Below, one piece after another: positions 7,470 to 16,678 of a stretch of 64,000 bases of DNA (the first letter of the stretch is position 1; each line of letters begins with the position of its first letter). Origin of the DNA: Pseudoduganella ginsengisoli (lineage in GTDB: Bacteria > Pseudomonadota > Gammaproteobacteria > Burkholderiales > Burkholderiaceae_D); the NCBI RefSeq assembly GCF_009720865.1, contig NZ_WNLA01000003.1:186001-250000 (forward strand), given 5' to 3'. Made by a program: the position numbers and the translations under genes. The notes below the pieces were generated by a model that saw only the letters and a list, made by a program, of their open reading frames with translations, was not told the origin of the DNA and did no database searches.

Positions 7470-8207
7470 ATGATTGAATTCCAGGGACTGACCAAATCCT
7501 ACGGCGGCTTCGAAGCCGTCAAGCCGCTGACGATGCAAGTGCGGCGCGGCGAAGTATTCGGCTTCCTGGGGCCGAACGGCGCCGGCAAGACCACGACTAT
7601 CCGCATGCTGATGGGCATACTCGTGCCCAGCGCGGGCCGCGTGCTCGTGGACGGCCTCGATTGCCAGCTCGATGCGGCGGAAGTCAAACGCCACGTCGGC
7701 TACCTGCCCGACATCCCCACGTATTACGATTACTTGCGCGGCCGGGAAATCCTGGAATTCGTGGCTGAGATGCATGGCTATTCCCGTTCCGAAGCACGCG
7801 GCCGCGCACACCGCTTGCTGAAGGAACTGGGGCTGGAAGAAGCCGCGGAAGAATTTGCCGTCAATTATTCGATGGGCATGAAAAAGAAACTGGGGCTGGC
7901 ATGCGCACTGGTACACGACCCCAAGGTGCTGGTGCTCGATGAACCCATCAACGGCCTCGATCCGCGCGCGTCACGCGACGTGCAGGAACGCTTGCTGGCC
8001 GCCGCCGCGCAGGGCACGACAATTTTTGTGTCGACCCATTTGCTGGACATGGCGGAAAAGCTGTGCGACCGCGTGGGCATCATCCACCGCGGCGCATTGG
8101 TGGCGTGCGGGTCGCTCGATGAATTGCGGGGCGCGGCGTCCAGCGGCAGTTCGCTGGAACAAGTGTTCCTGAAGATTACCGACGAAGCAGGCGAGCAGGC
8201 GCAATGA
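7470..8207 (+). CDS. ABC transporter ATP-binding protein (ABC-2 exporter type)
   Basis: A 245-residue ATPase with Walker A GPNGAGKTTT, signature SMGMKKKLGLA (a CcmA/NatA-like variant of LSGGQ), Walker B VLVLDEPINGLDP and the H-loop STH. ATG 7470 was preferred to an in-frame TTG 18 nt upstream. The C-terminus overlaps the permease gene by four bases (ATGA), so the two are translationally coupled and form one exporter. The exported substrate is unknown; NatA-like and bacteriocin/peptide exporters share this architecture. Confidence 0.92.
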   Translation: MIEFQGLTKSYGGFEAVKPLTMQVRRGEVFGFLGPNGAGKTTTIRMLMGILVPSAGRVLVDGLDCQLDAAEVKRHVGYLPDIPTYYDYLRGREILEFVAEMHGYSRSEARGRAHRLLKELGLEEAAEEFAVNYSMGMKKKLGLACALVHDPKVLVLDEPINGLDPRASRDVQERLLAAAAQGTTIFVSTHLLDMAEKLCDRVGIIHRGALVACGSLDELRGAASSGSSLEQVFLKITDEAGEQAQ

Positions 8208-10582
8208 TGGCGCCCATGCCCAACAGTGCAGCCCGCTCCGTGTGGCTGCTGACGCGCGTGCGCGTACTGCGCCTGTTCAATATGCTGACGTCGATGCAGT
8301 TCGGCAAGAAGAAAGGCCAGCGCAACGCCACGCAGCGCGGCGGCACCCGGCGCAAACGCACCGTGTACTGGATCCTGTCGCCCATCATCGGCCTGCTGAT
8401 GATGGTTGGCGTCATCAACATCATCAACGGTTCCATCGTCAACCTGCATTGCGCCATCGACCACTCGCGCGCGTGCATGCAGGCTGCGACGCTGAAAGAC
8501 AATCCGGCCGTGCAGTCCGTCATCATGTACCAGTTGAAAGCGATGGCGTTCAGCACCAAACTGGCCGCCGCCGCCACGCTGCAAATGCTGATGCTATGGC
8601 TGGTCAGCGTCTTGATGCCGTTATCGAGCCGCGAACTGGCGCAGCCGGAATGGGATATGGAATGGCTGGTCACGTTGCCCGTCAAGCGCAACGCGCTGCT
8701 GTGGGGCCGGCTGCTGGAACGCACCTTTGCCAATCCCAGCGGCGCCGCGTCAGTGTGGCCAGCCTGCATCGTGCTGGCATGGTACGGCGGCCATGGCTGG
8801 CTCTCAGTCGTCAGCGGCCTGGCAATTGCCTCGGTGCTGCTGGTCCTGGCGGCGCTGGTGCGCACGCTGGCCGATACGGGCTTGCGCCTGTCGCTGGCGC
8901 CATCGCAATTACGCAACCTGCAGGCGGTGGCATCTGTCGCATGCCTGCCCATCATGTATATGGCGCTGTCGTATTCGATGATGGGCTATGGCTCCTTTAC
9001 CTATGACTGGGCGCGCCATTTCCCGGCATGGACTTTATGGACCCCCATCGGCCTGGCCGTGCAGGCGCTGACGGCGCACACGCTGGCGCAAGCGGCAATA
9101 GCGGCGGCTATGCTGGTGGCGCAAGCCGCCATGCTGACCATGATGGGCATGGCCTTGCTCCAGTATCAGTTGCGGGCCGGTGTGGTGGGCGGCGGCTCCC
9201 GTGAAAGCATGGCGCGCAAGCCTGCCGCTGCGCTGGACGAAGATTCGCCGCGCGGCTGGCTGGCCCGCTGGGGCACGACATTGCAGCGGCGCGAATTGCG
9301 CCTGCTGAGCCGTGACCGCAACTTCCTCGTGCAAAGCTTGCTGGTGCCGGTCGTGATCGTGGGCAGCCAGCTGGTGTTCAACAACCAGCTGCAATCATTC
9401 GCGCAAATTGGCGAAAACCAGCAACTGATGGCGGCCGTGGCGTTTGGCATCGGCAGCTATGTGCTGATGCTGTCCGCGTTCCAGACCTTGAACACGGAAG
9501 GCAATGCACTGTGGATGCTGTACACCTTCCCCCGTTCGCTGGAAAGCATGTTGAAGGAAAAGGCGCGGCTGTGGGGCGTGCTGGCGCTGTCGTATCCCGT
9601 GCTGGTGTTCGCGGCAGGCTTGTATTTCAAGCCCGTGTTCAACTGGCAGCTGGCATGGCTGGTGGTGGTGGCGCTGGCGGGCGTCGTGATCTTTTCCGGC
9701 ATTGCCGTGTCGCTGGGCGTGTTTGCGTGCGACCCGCTGGCGCAGGAAACCCACGCCCGCATCCGGCCCACCTATTCGTACCTGTACATGCTGCTGTGCA
9801 GCCTGTACGTGTATGGCATTTATGCGCAGGAATGGGTGCAGACCATTGCCATCATGGTGTTGACCAGCGGCTTGTCGCTGGCCTTGTGGCAAAAGGCGCG
9901 CGACGCCCTGCCCTATTTGCTGGACCCGGCCGCATCGCCGCTGCCCCGCGTGGCGCTGTCGGATGGCTTGATTGCCGCCATCACGTTCTTTGTCGCGCAA
10001 TTGCTGATACTGATGCTGCTCACTTACGGCAAGCCGGCCAATGCGCGTGACCAGGCGCTGGCTTTTGCGCTGGCCGGTGCATTTGTTTATTGCGCGATGC
10101 GCGCCGTGTACTGGCGCTACAAGACAGCCGGCGTGCCCGCCGTGCTGGCGCTTGGCGTGCATGGCAGCGCGGCGGCAGCCATCCGCAATGCGCTGCAAAC
10201 CGGCGCGGCCGGCGCCGTGATCGCCAGTGCATTCGGCTATGCCTACCTGCACATGCTGGATGGGACGATATGGGAAAAAAAAGCCATACCAGGGTCGCTG
10301 TGGTTTGCCGCCATGGCCGTGGCGGCAGCGCCCGTGTTTGAAGAATTTATTTTCCGCGGCTTGATTCACACAGGCTTGCAGCGCCTGGTTCCGGCACTGC
10401 CGGCAGCGCTGGGCAGCGCTGCCATTTTCGCCATCGTGCATCCGGGCGGCGCGATGCTGCCGGTATTCGTGCTGGGCCTGTGCGCAGCGTGGGCGCACGG
10501 GCGCAGCAAGTCCCTGCTGGCGCCGATGGTGGTACACGCCATCTATAACCTGACGATCGTGTACTTGCAGTTGCGCTGGTGA
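8204..10582 (+). CDS. ABC-2 permease fused to CPBP intramembrane protease
   Basis: A 792-residue polytopic membrane protein. The first 650 or so residues contain many hydrophobic segments with ABC-2-type exporter character, and the last 130 form a CPBP (CAAX protease and bacteriocin-processing) domain. All CPBP motifs are present: EEFIFR (Glu713, Glu714, Arg718), FAIVH (His746) and HAIYN (His778, Asn782). The protease half is therefore predicted to be active. Fusing transport and intramembrane proteolysis suggests that the substrate is cleaved during export, or that the protease regulates the transporter. It is coupled to the upstream ATPase by a 4-bp overlap, and no small precursor peptide gene was found next to it. 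Confidence 0.88.
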   Translation: MMAPMPNSAARSVWLLTRVRVLRLFNMLTSMQFGKKKGQRNATQRGGTRRKRTVYWILSPIIGLLMMVGVINIINGSIVNLHCAIDHSRACMQAATLKDNPAVQSVIMYQLKAMAFSTKLAAAATLQMLMLWLVSVLMPLSSRELAQPEWDMEWLVTLPVKRNALLWGRLLERTFANPSGAASVWPACIVLAWYGGHGWLSVVSGLAIASVLLVLAALVRTLADTGLRLSLAPSQLRNLQAVASVACLPIMYMALSYSMMGYGSFTYDWARHFPAWTLWTPIGLAVQALTAHTLAQAAIAAAMLVAQAAMLTMMGMALLQYQLRAGVVGGGSRESMARKPAAALDEDSPRGWLARWGTTLQRRELRLLSRDRNFLVQSLLVPVVIVGSQLVFNNQLQSFAQIGENQQLMAAVAFGIGSYVLMLSAFQTLNTEGNALWMLYTFPRSLESMLKEKARLWGVLALSYPVLVFAAGLYFKPVFNWQLAWLVVVALAGVVIFSGIAVSLGVFACDPLAQETHARIRPTYSYLYMLLCSLYVYGIYAQEWVQTIAIMVLTSGLSLALWQKARDALPYLLDPAASPLPRVALSDGLIAAITFFVAQLLILMLLTYGKPANARDQALAFALAGAFVYCAMRAVYWRYKTAGVPAVLALGVHGSAAAAIRNALQTGAAGAVIASAFGYAYLHMLDGTIWEKKAIPGSLWFAAMAVAAAPVFEEFIFRGLIHTGLQRLVPALPAALGSAAIFAIVHPGGAMLPVFVLGLCAAWAHGRSKSLLAPMVVHAIYNLTIVYLQLRW

Positions 10583-10589
10583 CGCAACG

Positions 10590-10748
10590 ACGCCAGGGCA
10601 CACCGGACGTGCCGCACATCACCGTGTGGTCAACGCGCGGCGCCACCAGCGGGACGAACATGGCGCCTGCCCAGAAACGGCCCGGCCGGTCGCCGCGGCC
10701 GTCATTGAAGCGCAAACCCGGGCCCAGGCCATCCGTCCGTAAGGTCGC
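10590..10748 (-). pseudogene. Remnant of an SMP-30/gluconolactonase-like gene
   Basis: Directly after the dehydrogenase stop, the minus strand reads LRTDGLGPGLRFNDG and then RGDRPGRFWAGAMF, matching the conserved RFNDGrcD..GRFWAGTM signature of SMP-30/gluconolactonase/LRE enzymes (about 290 residues when whole). The match fades within about 50 residues, and there is neither a start codon with a ribosome site nor the C-terminal metal-binding part. Such lactonases commonly sit beside 2-oxoglutarate-semialdehyde dehydrogenase genes in pentose and aldarate operons. The right boundary is clear; the left one is approximate. Confidence 0.65.
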
Positions 10749-12326
10749 TTACCCGTTCCACACCAAGTCGCCATCTTCCACGCGCGGGATGGCCAGCGGG
10801 TTATTGTCCAGCAGCGCCGCAGGCAGCAGTTCTGCCGGCACTTCCTGGTAGCACACGGGACGCAGGAAGCGGTCGATGGCCGAGCCGCCGACCGACGTCG
10901 AACGCGGATCGGACGTCGATGGGAACGGACCGCCGTGCACCATGGCTTGCGCCACTTCCACGCCGGTCGGGAAGCCGTTGAACAGGATACGGCCAGCCTT
11001 GCGCTCCAAAGTTGGCAGCAGCTTGCCGGCAAAGCCGATGTCGGCGCCGGTGGCGTGCACGGTGGCGGTCAGCTGGCCTTCCAGGTGCTCTGCCACGCGC
11101 AGCACTTGCTCCTGGTCGCGGCAACGGACCAGCAGCGAGCATGGGCCAAAGATTTCGCTTTCCATTTCCGGGTTCGCCAGGAATGCATCCGCGTCCACTT
11201 CATACAGCGAAGCAATCGCGCCGCACGGCAAATCGCCGCCCAAGCCTTTGGCCAGCAGCTTGACGCCAGGGATGGACGACAGCTTGTCCACGCCGGACGT
11301 GTACGCCGAGTGGATGCCAGGGGTCAGCATGGTTTGCTGCGGCTTGCCGCCGAGGATTTCAACGGCGGCATCGACGAATTGCTGCAGCGCCGGGCTGTCG
11401 ATACCGACCAGCATACCCGGGTTGGTGCAGAACTGGCCCGCGCCCAAGGTCAGCGAATCCGCGAAAGCCTGCGCGATTTTCGGTGCGTTTTCCAGCGCGC
11501 CCGGCAGCAGGAAGACCGGGTTGATCGACGCCATTTCAGCGTAGACAGGAATCGGTTCGTGACGGGCATTGGCCGTGCGCACCAGCGCCAGGCCGCCGTG
11601 GCGGGAACCCGTGAAGCCGACTGCCTTGATGGCGCGGTGCGCCACCAGGTTCTGGCCCATGGTGACGCCGGAACCAATCAGCATCGAGAACACGCCTTCC
11701 GGCATGTCGCATTCAATCGCGGCTTTCTGTACGGCTTTACCGACCAGCTCGGACGTGCCCAGGTGGGCGGAGTGCGCCTTCACGACAACCGGGCAGCCGG
11801 CCGCCAGGGCGGACGCGGTATCGCCACCGGCCACGGAAAACGCCAGCGGAAAGTTACTTGCACCGAATACGGCCACCGGCCCCACGGCGATCTTGCGCAG
11901 GCGCAGGTCTGGGCGTGGCGGAACACGCTCAGGCAGGCGGGAGTCCAGCGTGGCGGTCAGGAAACGGCCATCGCGTACGACTTTGGCGAAGTGGCGCAAC
12001 TGGTTGCAGGTGCGGCCACGTTCGCCTTCCAGGCGGGCTTGCGGCAAGCCCGATTCGGCCATCGCACGCTCGATCAGCGCCGGACCCAGGTCCATGATGC
12101 GGTCGGCAATGGTTTCCAGGAAGCGCGCACGCTGTTCCAGCGAAGTTTCACGGTACTTGTCGAACGCCTGTTCCGCCAGCAGGCAAGCCTGTTGCAGCTC
12201 TTCTTCACCGCCCAGGCCGAACGCTGGTTCGATCTGTTCATTACGGGACGGATCGATGGCTTTCACAGTACCTTGCTGGCCGCGAACGGTGGTTCGGCCG
12301 ATGATCATTTCACCAGAAATCTGCAT
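10749..12326 (-). CDS. 2-oxoglutarate semialdehyde dehydrogenase (NADP+-type aldehyde dehydrogenase)
   Basis: This oxidises alpha-ketoglutaric semialdehyde, the last step by which non-phosphorylative pentose, glucarate or galactarate routes reach 2-oxoglutarate. The 525-residue product has the nucleotide-binding FGASNFPLAFSVAGGD and VVVKAHSAHLGTSEL regions, the GFTGSRHGG loop, the general base Glu264 (YAEMASINP) and catalytic Cys300 in GAGQFCTNPG. The GQFCTNPG form is typical of the KGSADH subfamily rather than generic aldehyde dehydrogenases. AGGAG precedes the ATG. Length and motifs are intact, although its operon neighbours on both sides are deletion remnants. Confidence 0.9.
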   Translation of the reverse strand: MQISGEMIIGRTTVRGQQGTVKAIDPSRNEQIEPAFGLGGEEELQQACLLAEQAFDKYRETSLEQRARFLETIADRIMDLGPALIERAMAESGLPQARLEGERGRTCNQLRHFAKVVRDGRFLTATLDSRLPERVPPRPDLRLRKIAVGPVAVFGASNFPLAFSVAGGDTASALAAGCPVVVKAHSAHLGTSELVGKAVQKAAIECDMPEGVFSMLIGSGVTMGQNLVAHRAIKAVGFTGSRHGGLALVRTANARHEPIPVYAEMASINPVFLLPGALENAPKIAQAFADSLTLGAGQFCTNPGMLVGIDSPALQQFVDAAVEILGGKPQQTMLTPGIHSAYTSGVDKLSSIPGVKLLAKGLGGDLPCGAIASLYEVDADAFLANPEMESEIFGPCSLLVRCRDQEQVLRVAEHLEGQLTATVHATGADIGFAGKLLPTLERKAGRILFNGFPTGVEVAQAMVHGGPFPSTSDPRSTSVGGSAIDRFLRPVCYQEVPAELLPAALLDNNPLAIPRVEDGDLVWNG

Positions 12327-12363
12327 GTGTGCTCCTAGAGTGTTGCGGGCTTATGGCCCTGAA

Positions 12364-12630
12364 TTATTGCGCGCCTTGTGCGCGGATCAGTTTGTCCAGC
12401 ATGTCGCATTCTGCCTCAGTCAAGTCCGTCAGTGGTGCGCGGACCGGGCCTGCGTCATGGCCTTCAGCGTGGTAAAAGTCCATGGCCAGTTTCAGCATGA
12501 AATTGAACACGGCGGAAGAATACACCGGAACGCCCATGGCTTTGTAGGCTGCAGCGTAAACTTCTGCAGTTGGCAGGCCGCCCGTGCGGCGCCGGATCTG
12601 CATCATGCGCCCGATATCCACCATGCGCAT
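12364..12630 (-). pseudogene. kdgD: Deletion remnant of 5-dehydro-4-deoxyglucarate dehydratase
   Basis: KdgD enzymes (about 300 residues, DHDPS fold) convert 5-dehydro-4-deoxyglucarate to 2-oxoglutarate semialdehyde. Here only about 85 codons align. [14 protein letters not shown] runs straight into [14 protein letters not shown] with a few residues missing. [13 protein letters not shown] to DFYH is then followed at once by [13 protein letters not shown], where about 45 residues normally intervene. The N-terminal two thirds, with the catalytic Tyr and Schiff-base Lys, are absent. All the junctions keep the frame. An in-frame ATG exists at 12630 but lacks a clear ribosome site. The product would have fed the dehydrogenase downstream. 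Confidence 0.8.
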
Positions 12631-12643
12631 GTTGTACGACATC
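12630..12643. promoter_or_regulatory. Putative GntR operator, copy 1
   Basis: A near-palindrome containing GTTGTACGAC (12631-12640), framed by ATG and AT. The same 10-mer occurs in front of the gntR-type gene at 13522. It abuts the 5' end of the kdgD remnant, as expected if a deletion joined the old promoter to the gene's 3' part. Confidence 0.5.
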
Positions 12644-12649
12644 GCATGA

Positions 12650-12755
12650 CTATCACTATGATGAGGCAAGCGATGACCGTGAATTATTTGAACCTTGGCT
12701 GGCGGCCTATGAATTCCCGCCAGGGCACCGAGCCCTGCGCGGAATAACAAGCCAA
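12650..12755. other. Unassigned stretch between kdgD remnant and GntR gene
   Basis: About 105 bp with no assignable gene. On the plus strand it reads [20 protein letters not shown] and then [13 protein letters not shown] without a stop, which looks protein-like but matches no family I recognise. A second plus-strand frame is also open for 33 codons from ATG 12650. Either could be a scrap of a lost gene. Confidence 0.25.
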
Positions 12756-13484
12756 TCACGCGGCGCTGGCGCGCTCCTGTGCCTTACGCAGCCGCTCGCG
12801 GCTGTTGGACAAGTGCGTCCGCATGGCGGCGCGGGCTGCCTCCGCGTCCTGGCGCTTGATCGCGTTGAAGATATCTTCGTGTTCGCGGTTCACGCGTTCC
12901 AGGTAGTGCGCGGGATCGTCTTGCGCCAGGTGGGCGGTATTGGCGCGGGCGCGGGGAATGATGTGGGTACCCAGGGCCGCCAGGATATCGACGAAATAGC
13001 GGTTGCCCGTCGCTTGCGCGATCAGCAGGTGGAATTGCACGTCCGCTTCCACGGAACCGCCTGCGAGGATTTTTGCCAGCGCCTCCCCCATTGCCGCCAG
13101 CTGGGTTTCGCTGCGGCGCGATGCCGCCAGCCACGCAGCTTCCGTTTCCAGGCTGATGCGCAATTCCAGGATGGCCAGCACGTCGCCGATGGTGCGCACG
13201 GTATCGGCGGAAATGCGCAGCGGCTGCGATGGCGGTTCCAGCACAAACGTGCCGATGCCGTGTTTGGTTTGCACCAGTCCGGCTGCCTGCAAATGGGAAA
13301 TCGCCTCGCGCACGACGGTACGGGATACGCCATGCAAATCCATGATGACGGATTCGGTCGGCAATTTGTCGCCCGGCTTCAGTTCGCCGCCCTTGATGCT
13401 GGCCGTGATGGCTTCCACCAGCCCTTGCGCAAGGTTGCGGTGGCGCTTCTTGGGTGGCTGGAACGGAGCGGCAATGTCGTTCAT
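12756..13484 (-). CDS. GntR/FadR-family transcriptional regulator (FCD domain)
   Basis: The 242-residue regulator has an N-terminal winged helix ([20 protein letters not shown] with recognition helix [17 protein letters not shown] and wing HGIGTFVL). The all-helical FCD ligand domain carries [32 protein letters not shown] and [13 protein letters not shown], which include the usual metal-binding Asp and His positions. Members of this subfamily sense organic or sugar acids. Its place next to kdgD and the semialdehyde dehydrogenase points to control of glucarate/galactarate or pentonate catabolism. A perfect dyad lies just upstream of its start, suggesting autoregulation. Confidence 0.9.
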   Translation of the reverse strand: MNDIAAPFQPPKKRHRNLAQGLVEAITASIKGGELKPGDKLPTESVIMDLHGVSRTVVREAISHLQAAGLVQTKHGIGTFVLEPPSQPLRISADTVRTIGDVLAILELRISLETEAAWLAASRRSETQLAAMGEALAKILAGGSVEADVQFHLLIAQATGNRYFVDILAALGTHIIPRARANTAHLAQDDPAHYLERVNREHEDIFNAIKRQDAEAARAAMRTHLSNSRERLRKAQERASAA

Positions 13485-13521
13485 GGCGAAGTTTTAACAG
13501 GAGCTTGTCATGATTATAGCA

Positions 13522-13534
13522 GTTGTACGACAAC
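13522..13534. promoter_or_regulatory. Putative GntR operator, copy 2
   Basis: GTTGT-ACG-ACAAC is a perfect 5-bp inverted repeat 38 bp upstream of the GntR start. It shares GTTGTACGAC exactly with the site at 12631. FadR-subfamily regulators bind short dyads of this kind. Confidence 0.6.
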
Positions 13535-13675
13535 CGAAATCCACTAGCGGACGGCGGACGTGCCCCTGCAATTACTTTACATCGGCCAACATGCCGCGCG
13601 CCACGCCCCCGGCCTGTTCGATAGTATTTCTACACAGCCGGTGTTGACGATGGCGGAATCCGCTGGACGGTAATC

Positions 13676-16675
13676 ATGAAACCCTTAATGCACATGCGCT
13701 CCATCAGCAAGAAATTGCTGCTGCTCGTGCTGGCGGCCAACCTCAGCACGCTGCTGCTGGCAGGCGCCGCCCTGCTCTATTACGATTTCCAGGAAGCCCG
13801 CGCGAAAACCGTTGCGGAACTCAATGCGCTGGCCAATTTGCTGGGCCAGGGCAGCATCGCGGCACTGGAATTTTCCGACGCCAAAGTCGCCGCTGAAAAC
13901 CTGGCCAATTTGCGCGCTGCACAAAACGTGGCGGCCGCCGCCATCTATACCAGCAACGGTACGCTGTTTGCCAGCTACGTGCGCAACGCGGCGCAGGCCG
14001 AGCCGCTGCCGCCGCGCCCGGCCGCAGACGGCATCCACTTCAATGGCGCGGAACTGACGATATTCAAAACCATTGCCAATGCGCAGGAAACAGTGGGCGC
14101 CGTGTACGTCAGGGAACAGCATGACTTGGCCGGCTGGCTGCGCGATTACCTGTTCATCCTGGGCGCCGTGCTGCTGGCCAGCCTCGCGTTCGGCCTGGCA
14201 ATTTCTTCCCGGCTGCAGCGGTGGATTTCCGGCCCTGTGCTGGCAGTCGCCGACGTTGCACATCAAGTCATGGAGCAGCGCAATTTCACCTTGCGCGCAC
14301 CGAAAACCACGGAAGATGAAGTGGGCCAGCTGGCCGATGCGTTCAACGGCATGCTGCACACGCTGGAACATGAAATGGCCGAGCGCAACGCGGCCGAACT
14401 GGCCGTGCGCACGTTGAATGAAGACCTGGAACGGCGCGTGCACGAGCGCACGGCGGAACTGGAAGTGGTCAATCAAAACCTGCAGGTACGCACGGAAGAA
14501 GCGGAAAGCGCCAACCGCGCCAAGGCGGACTTCCTGGCCAATATGAGCCATGAAATCCGCACACCGATGAATGGCATCCTGGGCCTTGCCTATTTGCTGG
14601 ACCGGCGCCATCTCGATAACGAATCGTCGGACATGGTGCGCAAGATCCGCAATGCGGGCCGTTCACTGCAAGCCATCATCAACGACATCCTCGACTTTTC
14701 CAAGATCGAGGCGGGCCGCCTGGAAATCGAACACACGCCGTTCCGCCTGTCCGACATTTGCGACAACCTGGCAGCCATCATGGCGGCCAATGCAGGCGAC
14801 AAGGAAATCGAACTGGCCATTGCCCCCGCGCCTCATATCGGCGGGCACGTATTGGGCGATGCGCTGCGGCTGGAGCAAATCCTCATCAACCTGACCGGCA
14901 ACGCGATCAAATTCACGGAACGGGGCGGCGTCAAAGTCGGCATGACCCTGCTGTCGCAAAATGAGCGCACCGTCACCGTGCGCTTTGCCGTCAGCGACAC
15001 AGGCATCGGCATCCCGCTCGACAAGCAGGCGCAAATCTTTTCCGCATTTTCACAGGCCGATGCGTCGACCACGCGCCGCTTTGGCGGTACCGGCCTGGGG
15101 CTGACCATTTGCCGCCGCCTGGTGGAAAAGATGGGCGGCGAAATCGGTGTCACCAGCACGCCGGGCCAAGGCAGCGAATTCTGGTTCACTGTGCCATTCG
15201 AATGGGTGCAAGACGCGGAATTTGCGCCCCCCGAACTGGCGCAGCTCGACATTCTCGTGGCGGACGACAGCGGCATTGCACGGGAAAACCTGGTGCAGAC
15301 AGCACGCTCCATCGGCTGGAACGCCACGATAGTCGACAGCGGCGAAGCGGCCCTGCAAAAAATCATGTCGCGCCATGCCCAGCATGCGCATTACGACGTG
15401 ATGCTGGCGGACTGGAAAATGCCAGGCATGGATGGGCTGGAATTGGCTACGCGGCTGCGCGGCACGCTGCAAGACACCGTCACGCCCATCGTGCTGATGG
15501 TGACGGCATTTTCCCAGGAAGAGCTGCTGCGCCAGCCGAACATTGATTGCGTGGATGGCGTGTTAAGCAAGCCCGTGACCAGCTCCGCGCTATACAACAG
15601 CGTGGCCAACGCCATGCAGCGCCGCGGTGGCGCGATTCCCGCCACCGCGCCGGCAGCGGAAAACCAGCGCATCCAAGGCATGCGCGTGCTGGTAGTGGAC
15701 GACAGCGACATCAACCGCGAAGTGGCGCTGCGGATTTTGCAGGCTGACGGCGCCCACGTGGAGCTGGCCAACGACGGCGCTTCCGCGCTGGGCTGGCTGT
15801 GCGCCAACCCCAGCGCGGTCGATATCGTACTGATGGACGTGCAAATGCCCGGCATGGATGGCTATGAAGCCACGCGGCGCCTGCGCGCCACGCCGGCCTG
15901 CCGCGCACTGCCCGTCATCGCCTTGACGGCAGGCGCCTTCAAGAACCAGCAAGATGCGGCGCGGGCGGCAGGCATGGATGCCTTCGTCGCGAAACCATTC
16001 AACGTCGATGAATTGATCGCCACCATCTTGCGGCTGACCAGGGGCCTGTCCGCCGCTGGGGCGCCGGGTCCCGCTGCCGCACCGCAAGCGGATGCAGACA
16101 TCTGGCCAGGCATCGCGCTGCAGCAAGGGCTGGCAACATGGCGCGATGAAGCTGCGTACCGCAAATTCCTGCGCAAATTCGCGGCCGATTATGGCCGCGG
16201 CGGCGCACAGCTGGAAGCCTGGTACGCGCAGGGTGAATCCACGCATGCCCGCGCATTGGCCCACAAGCTGAAAGGCGGCGCCGCCAGCCTGTCGCTGACG
16301 GACGTGGCGCGCACGGCAGGCGAGCTGGAAGTGGCCGAACATGACGGCGGGGATATCGCGGGCGCGCTGCGGGCGCTGCAGGATGCACTGGCCGTGGCCT
16401 GCGCATCGATCGCAGCGTATGCCGGCACGGATCCGGTACCGGCAGCCGATACCGCTGCAGGCGGCGATACCGCCACCTTGCTGCGCGAACTGCTGCTGGC
16501 GCTGGACACGGATGCGCCAGACCGCGCCAACGGCATATTGACCCAGCTGGCGCCCATGATATCGCCCGCTTCCGCAGCGCAACTGCGCGGCCATATCGAT
16601 GACTTTGACTTCCGGGCAGCGGAAGCGGCAGCCCTGGGCCTGATGACGGAACTGGGACTTGAACTGGAGGAATAG
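13676..16675 (+). CDS. Hybrid sensor histidine kinase (HAMP-HisKA-HATPase-REC-REC-HPt)
   Basis: A 999-residue membrane kinase carrying a whole phosphorelay in one chain. Order: N-terminal membrane helix ([20 protein letters not shown]), periplasmic sensor of about 110 residues, second helix near residue 165, HAMP (to about 245), coiled coil, HisKA with phospho-His292 in [12 protein letters not shown], and the ATPase with N box NLTGNAIKF and G boxes DTGIGIP and GGTGLGLTI. Receiver 1 has Asp579 ([11 protein letters not shown]), receiver 2 has Asp721 ([11 protein letters not shown]), and the HPt domain has His863 ([10 protein letters not shown]). The output partner is probably the adjacent EAL protein, which starts 3 nt after this stop. 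Confidence 0.95.
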   Translation: MKPLMHMRSISKKLLLLVLAANLSTLLLAGAALLYYDFQEARAKTVAELNALANLLGQGSIAALEFSDAKVAAENLANLRAAQNVAAAAIYTSNGTLFASYVRNAAQAEPLPPRPAADGIHFNGAELTIFKTIANAQETVGAVYVREQHDLAGWLRDYLFILGAVLLASLAFGLAISSRLQRWISGPVLAVADVAHQVMEQRNFTLRAPKTTEDEVGQLADAFNGMLHTLEHEMAERNAAELAVRTLNEDLERRVHERTAELEVVNQNLQVRTEEAESANRAKADFLANMSHEIRTPMNGILGLAYLLDRRHLDNESSDMVRKIRNAGRSLQAIINDILDFSKIEAGRLEIEHTPFRLSDICDNLAAIMAANAGDKEIELAIAPAPHIGGHVLGDALRLEQILINLTGNAIKFTERGGVKVGMTLLSQNERTVTVRFAVSDTGIGIPLDKQAQIFSAFSQADASTTRRFGGTGLGLTICRRLVEKMGGEIGVTSTPGQGSEFWFTVPFEWVQDAEFAPPELAQLDILVADDSGIARENLVQTARSIGWNATIVDSGEAALQKIMSRHAQHAHYDVMLADWKMPGMDGLELATRLRGTLQDTVTPIVLMVTAFSQEELLRQPNIDCVDGVLSKPVTSSALYNSVANAMQRRGGAIPATAPAAENQRIQGMRVLVVDDSDINREVALRILQADGAHVELANDGASALGWLCANPSAVDIVLMDVQMPGMDGYEATRRLRATPACRALPVIALTAGAFKNQQDAARAAGMDAFVAKPFNVDELIATILRLTRGLSAAGAPGPAAAPQADADIWPGIALQQGLATWRDEAAYRKFLRKFAADYGRGGAQLEAWYAQGESTHARALAHKLKGGAASLSLTDVARTAGELEVAEHDGGDIAGALRALQDALAVACASIAAYAGTDPVPAADTAAGGDTATLLRELLLALDTDAPDRANGILTQLAPMISPASAAQLRGHIDDFDFRAAEAAALGLMTELGLELEE

Positions 16676-16678
16676 GCC

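Noticed and set aside
10347..10715. Minus-strand ORF of 122 codons beginning MRFNDGRGD
   Set aside because: Only its first 40 codons resemble anything (the lactonase remnant); the rest overlaps the CPBP-fusion gene antisense, so it is not a functional gene.
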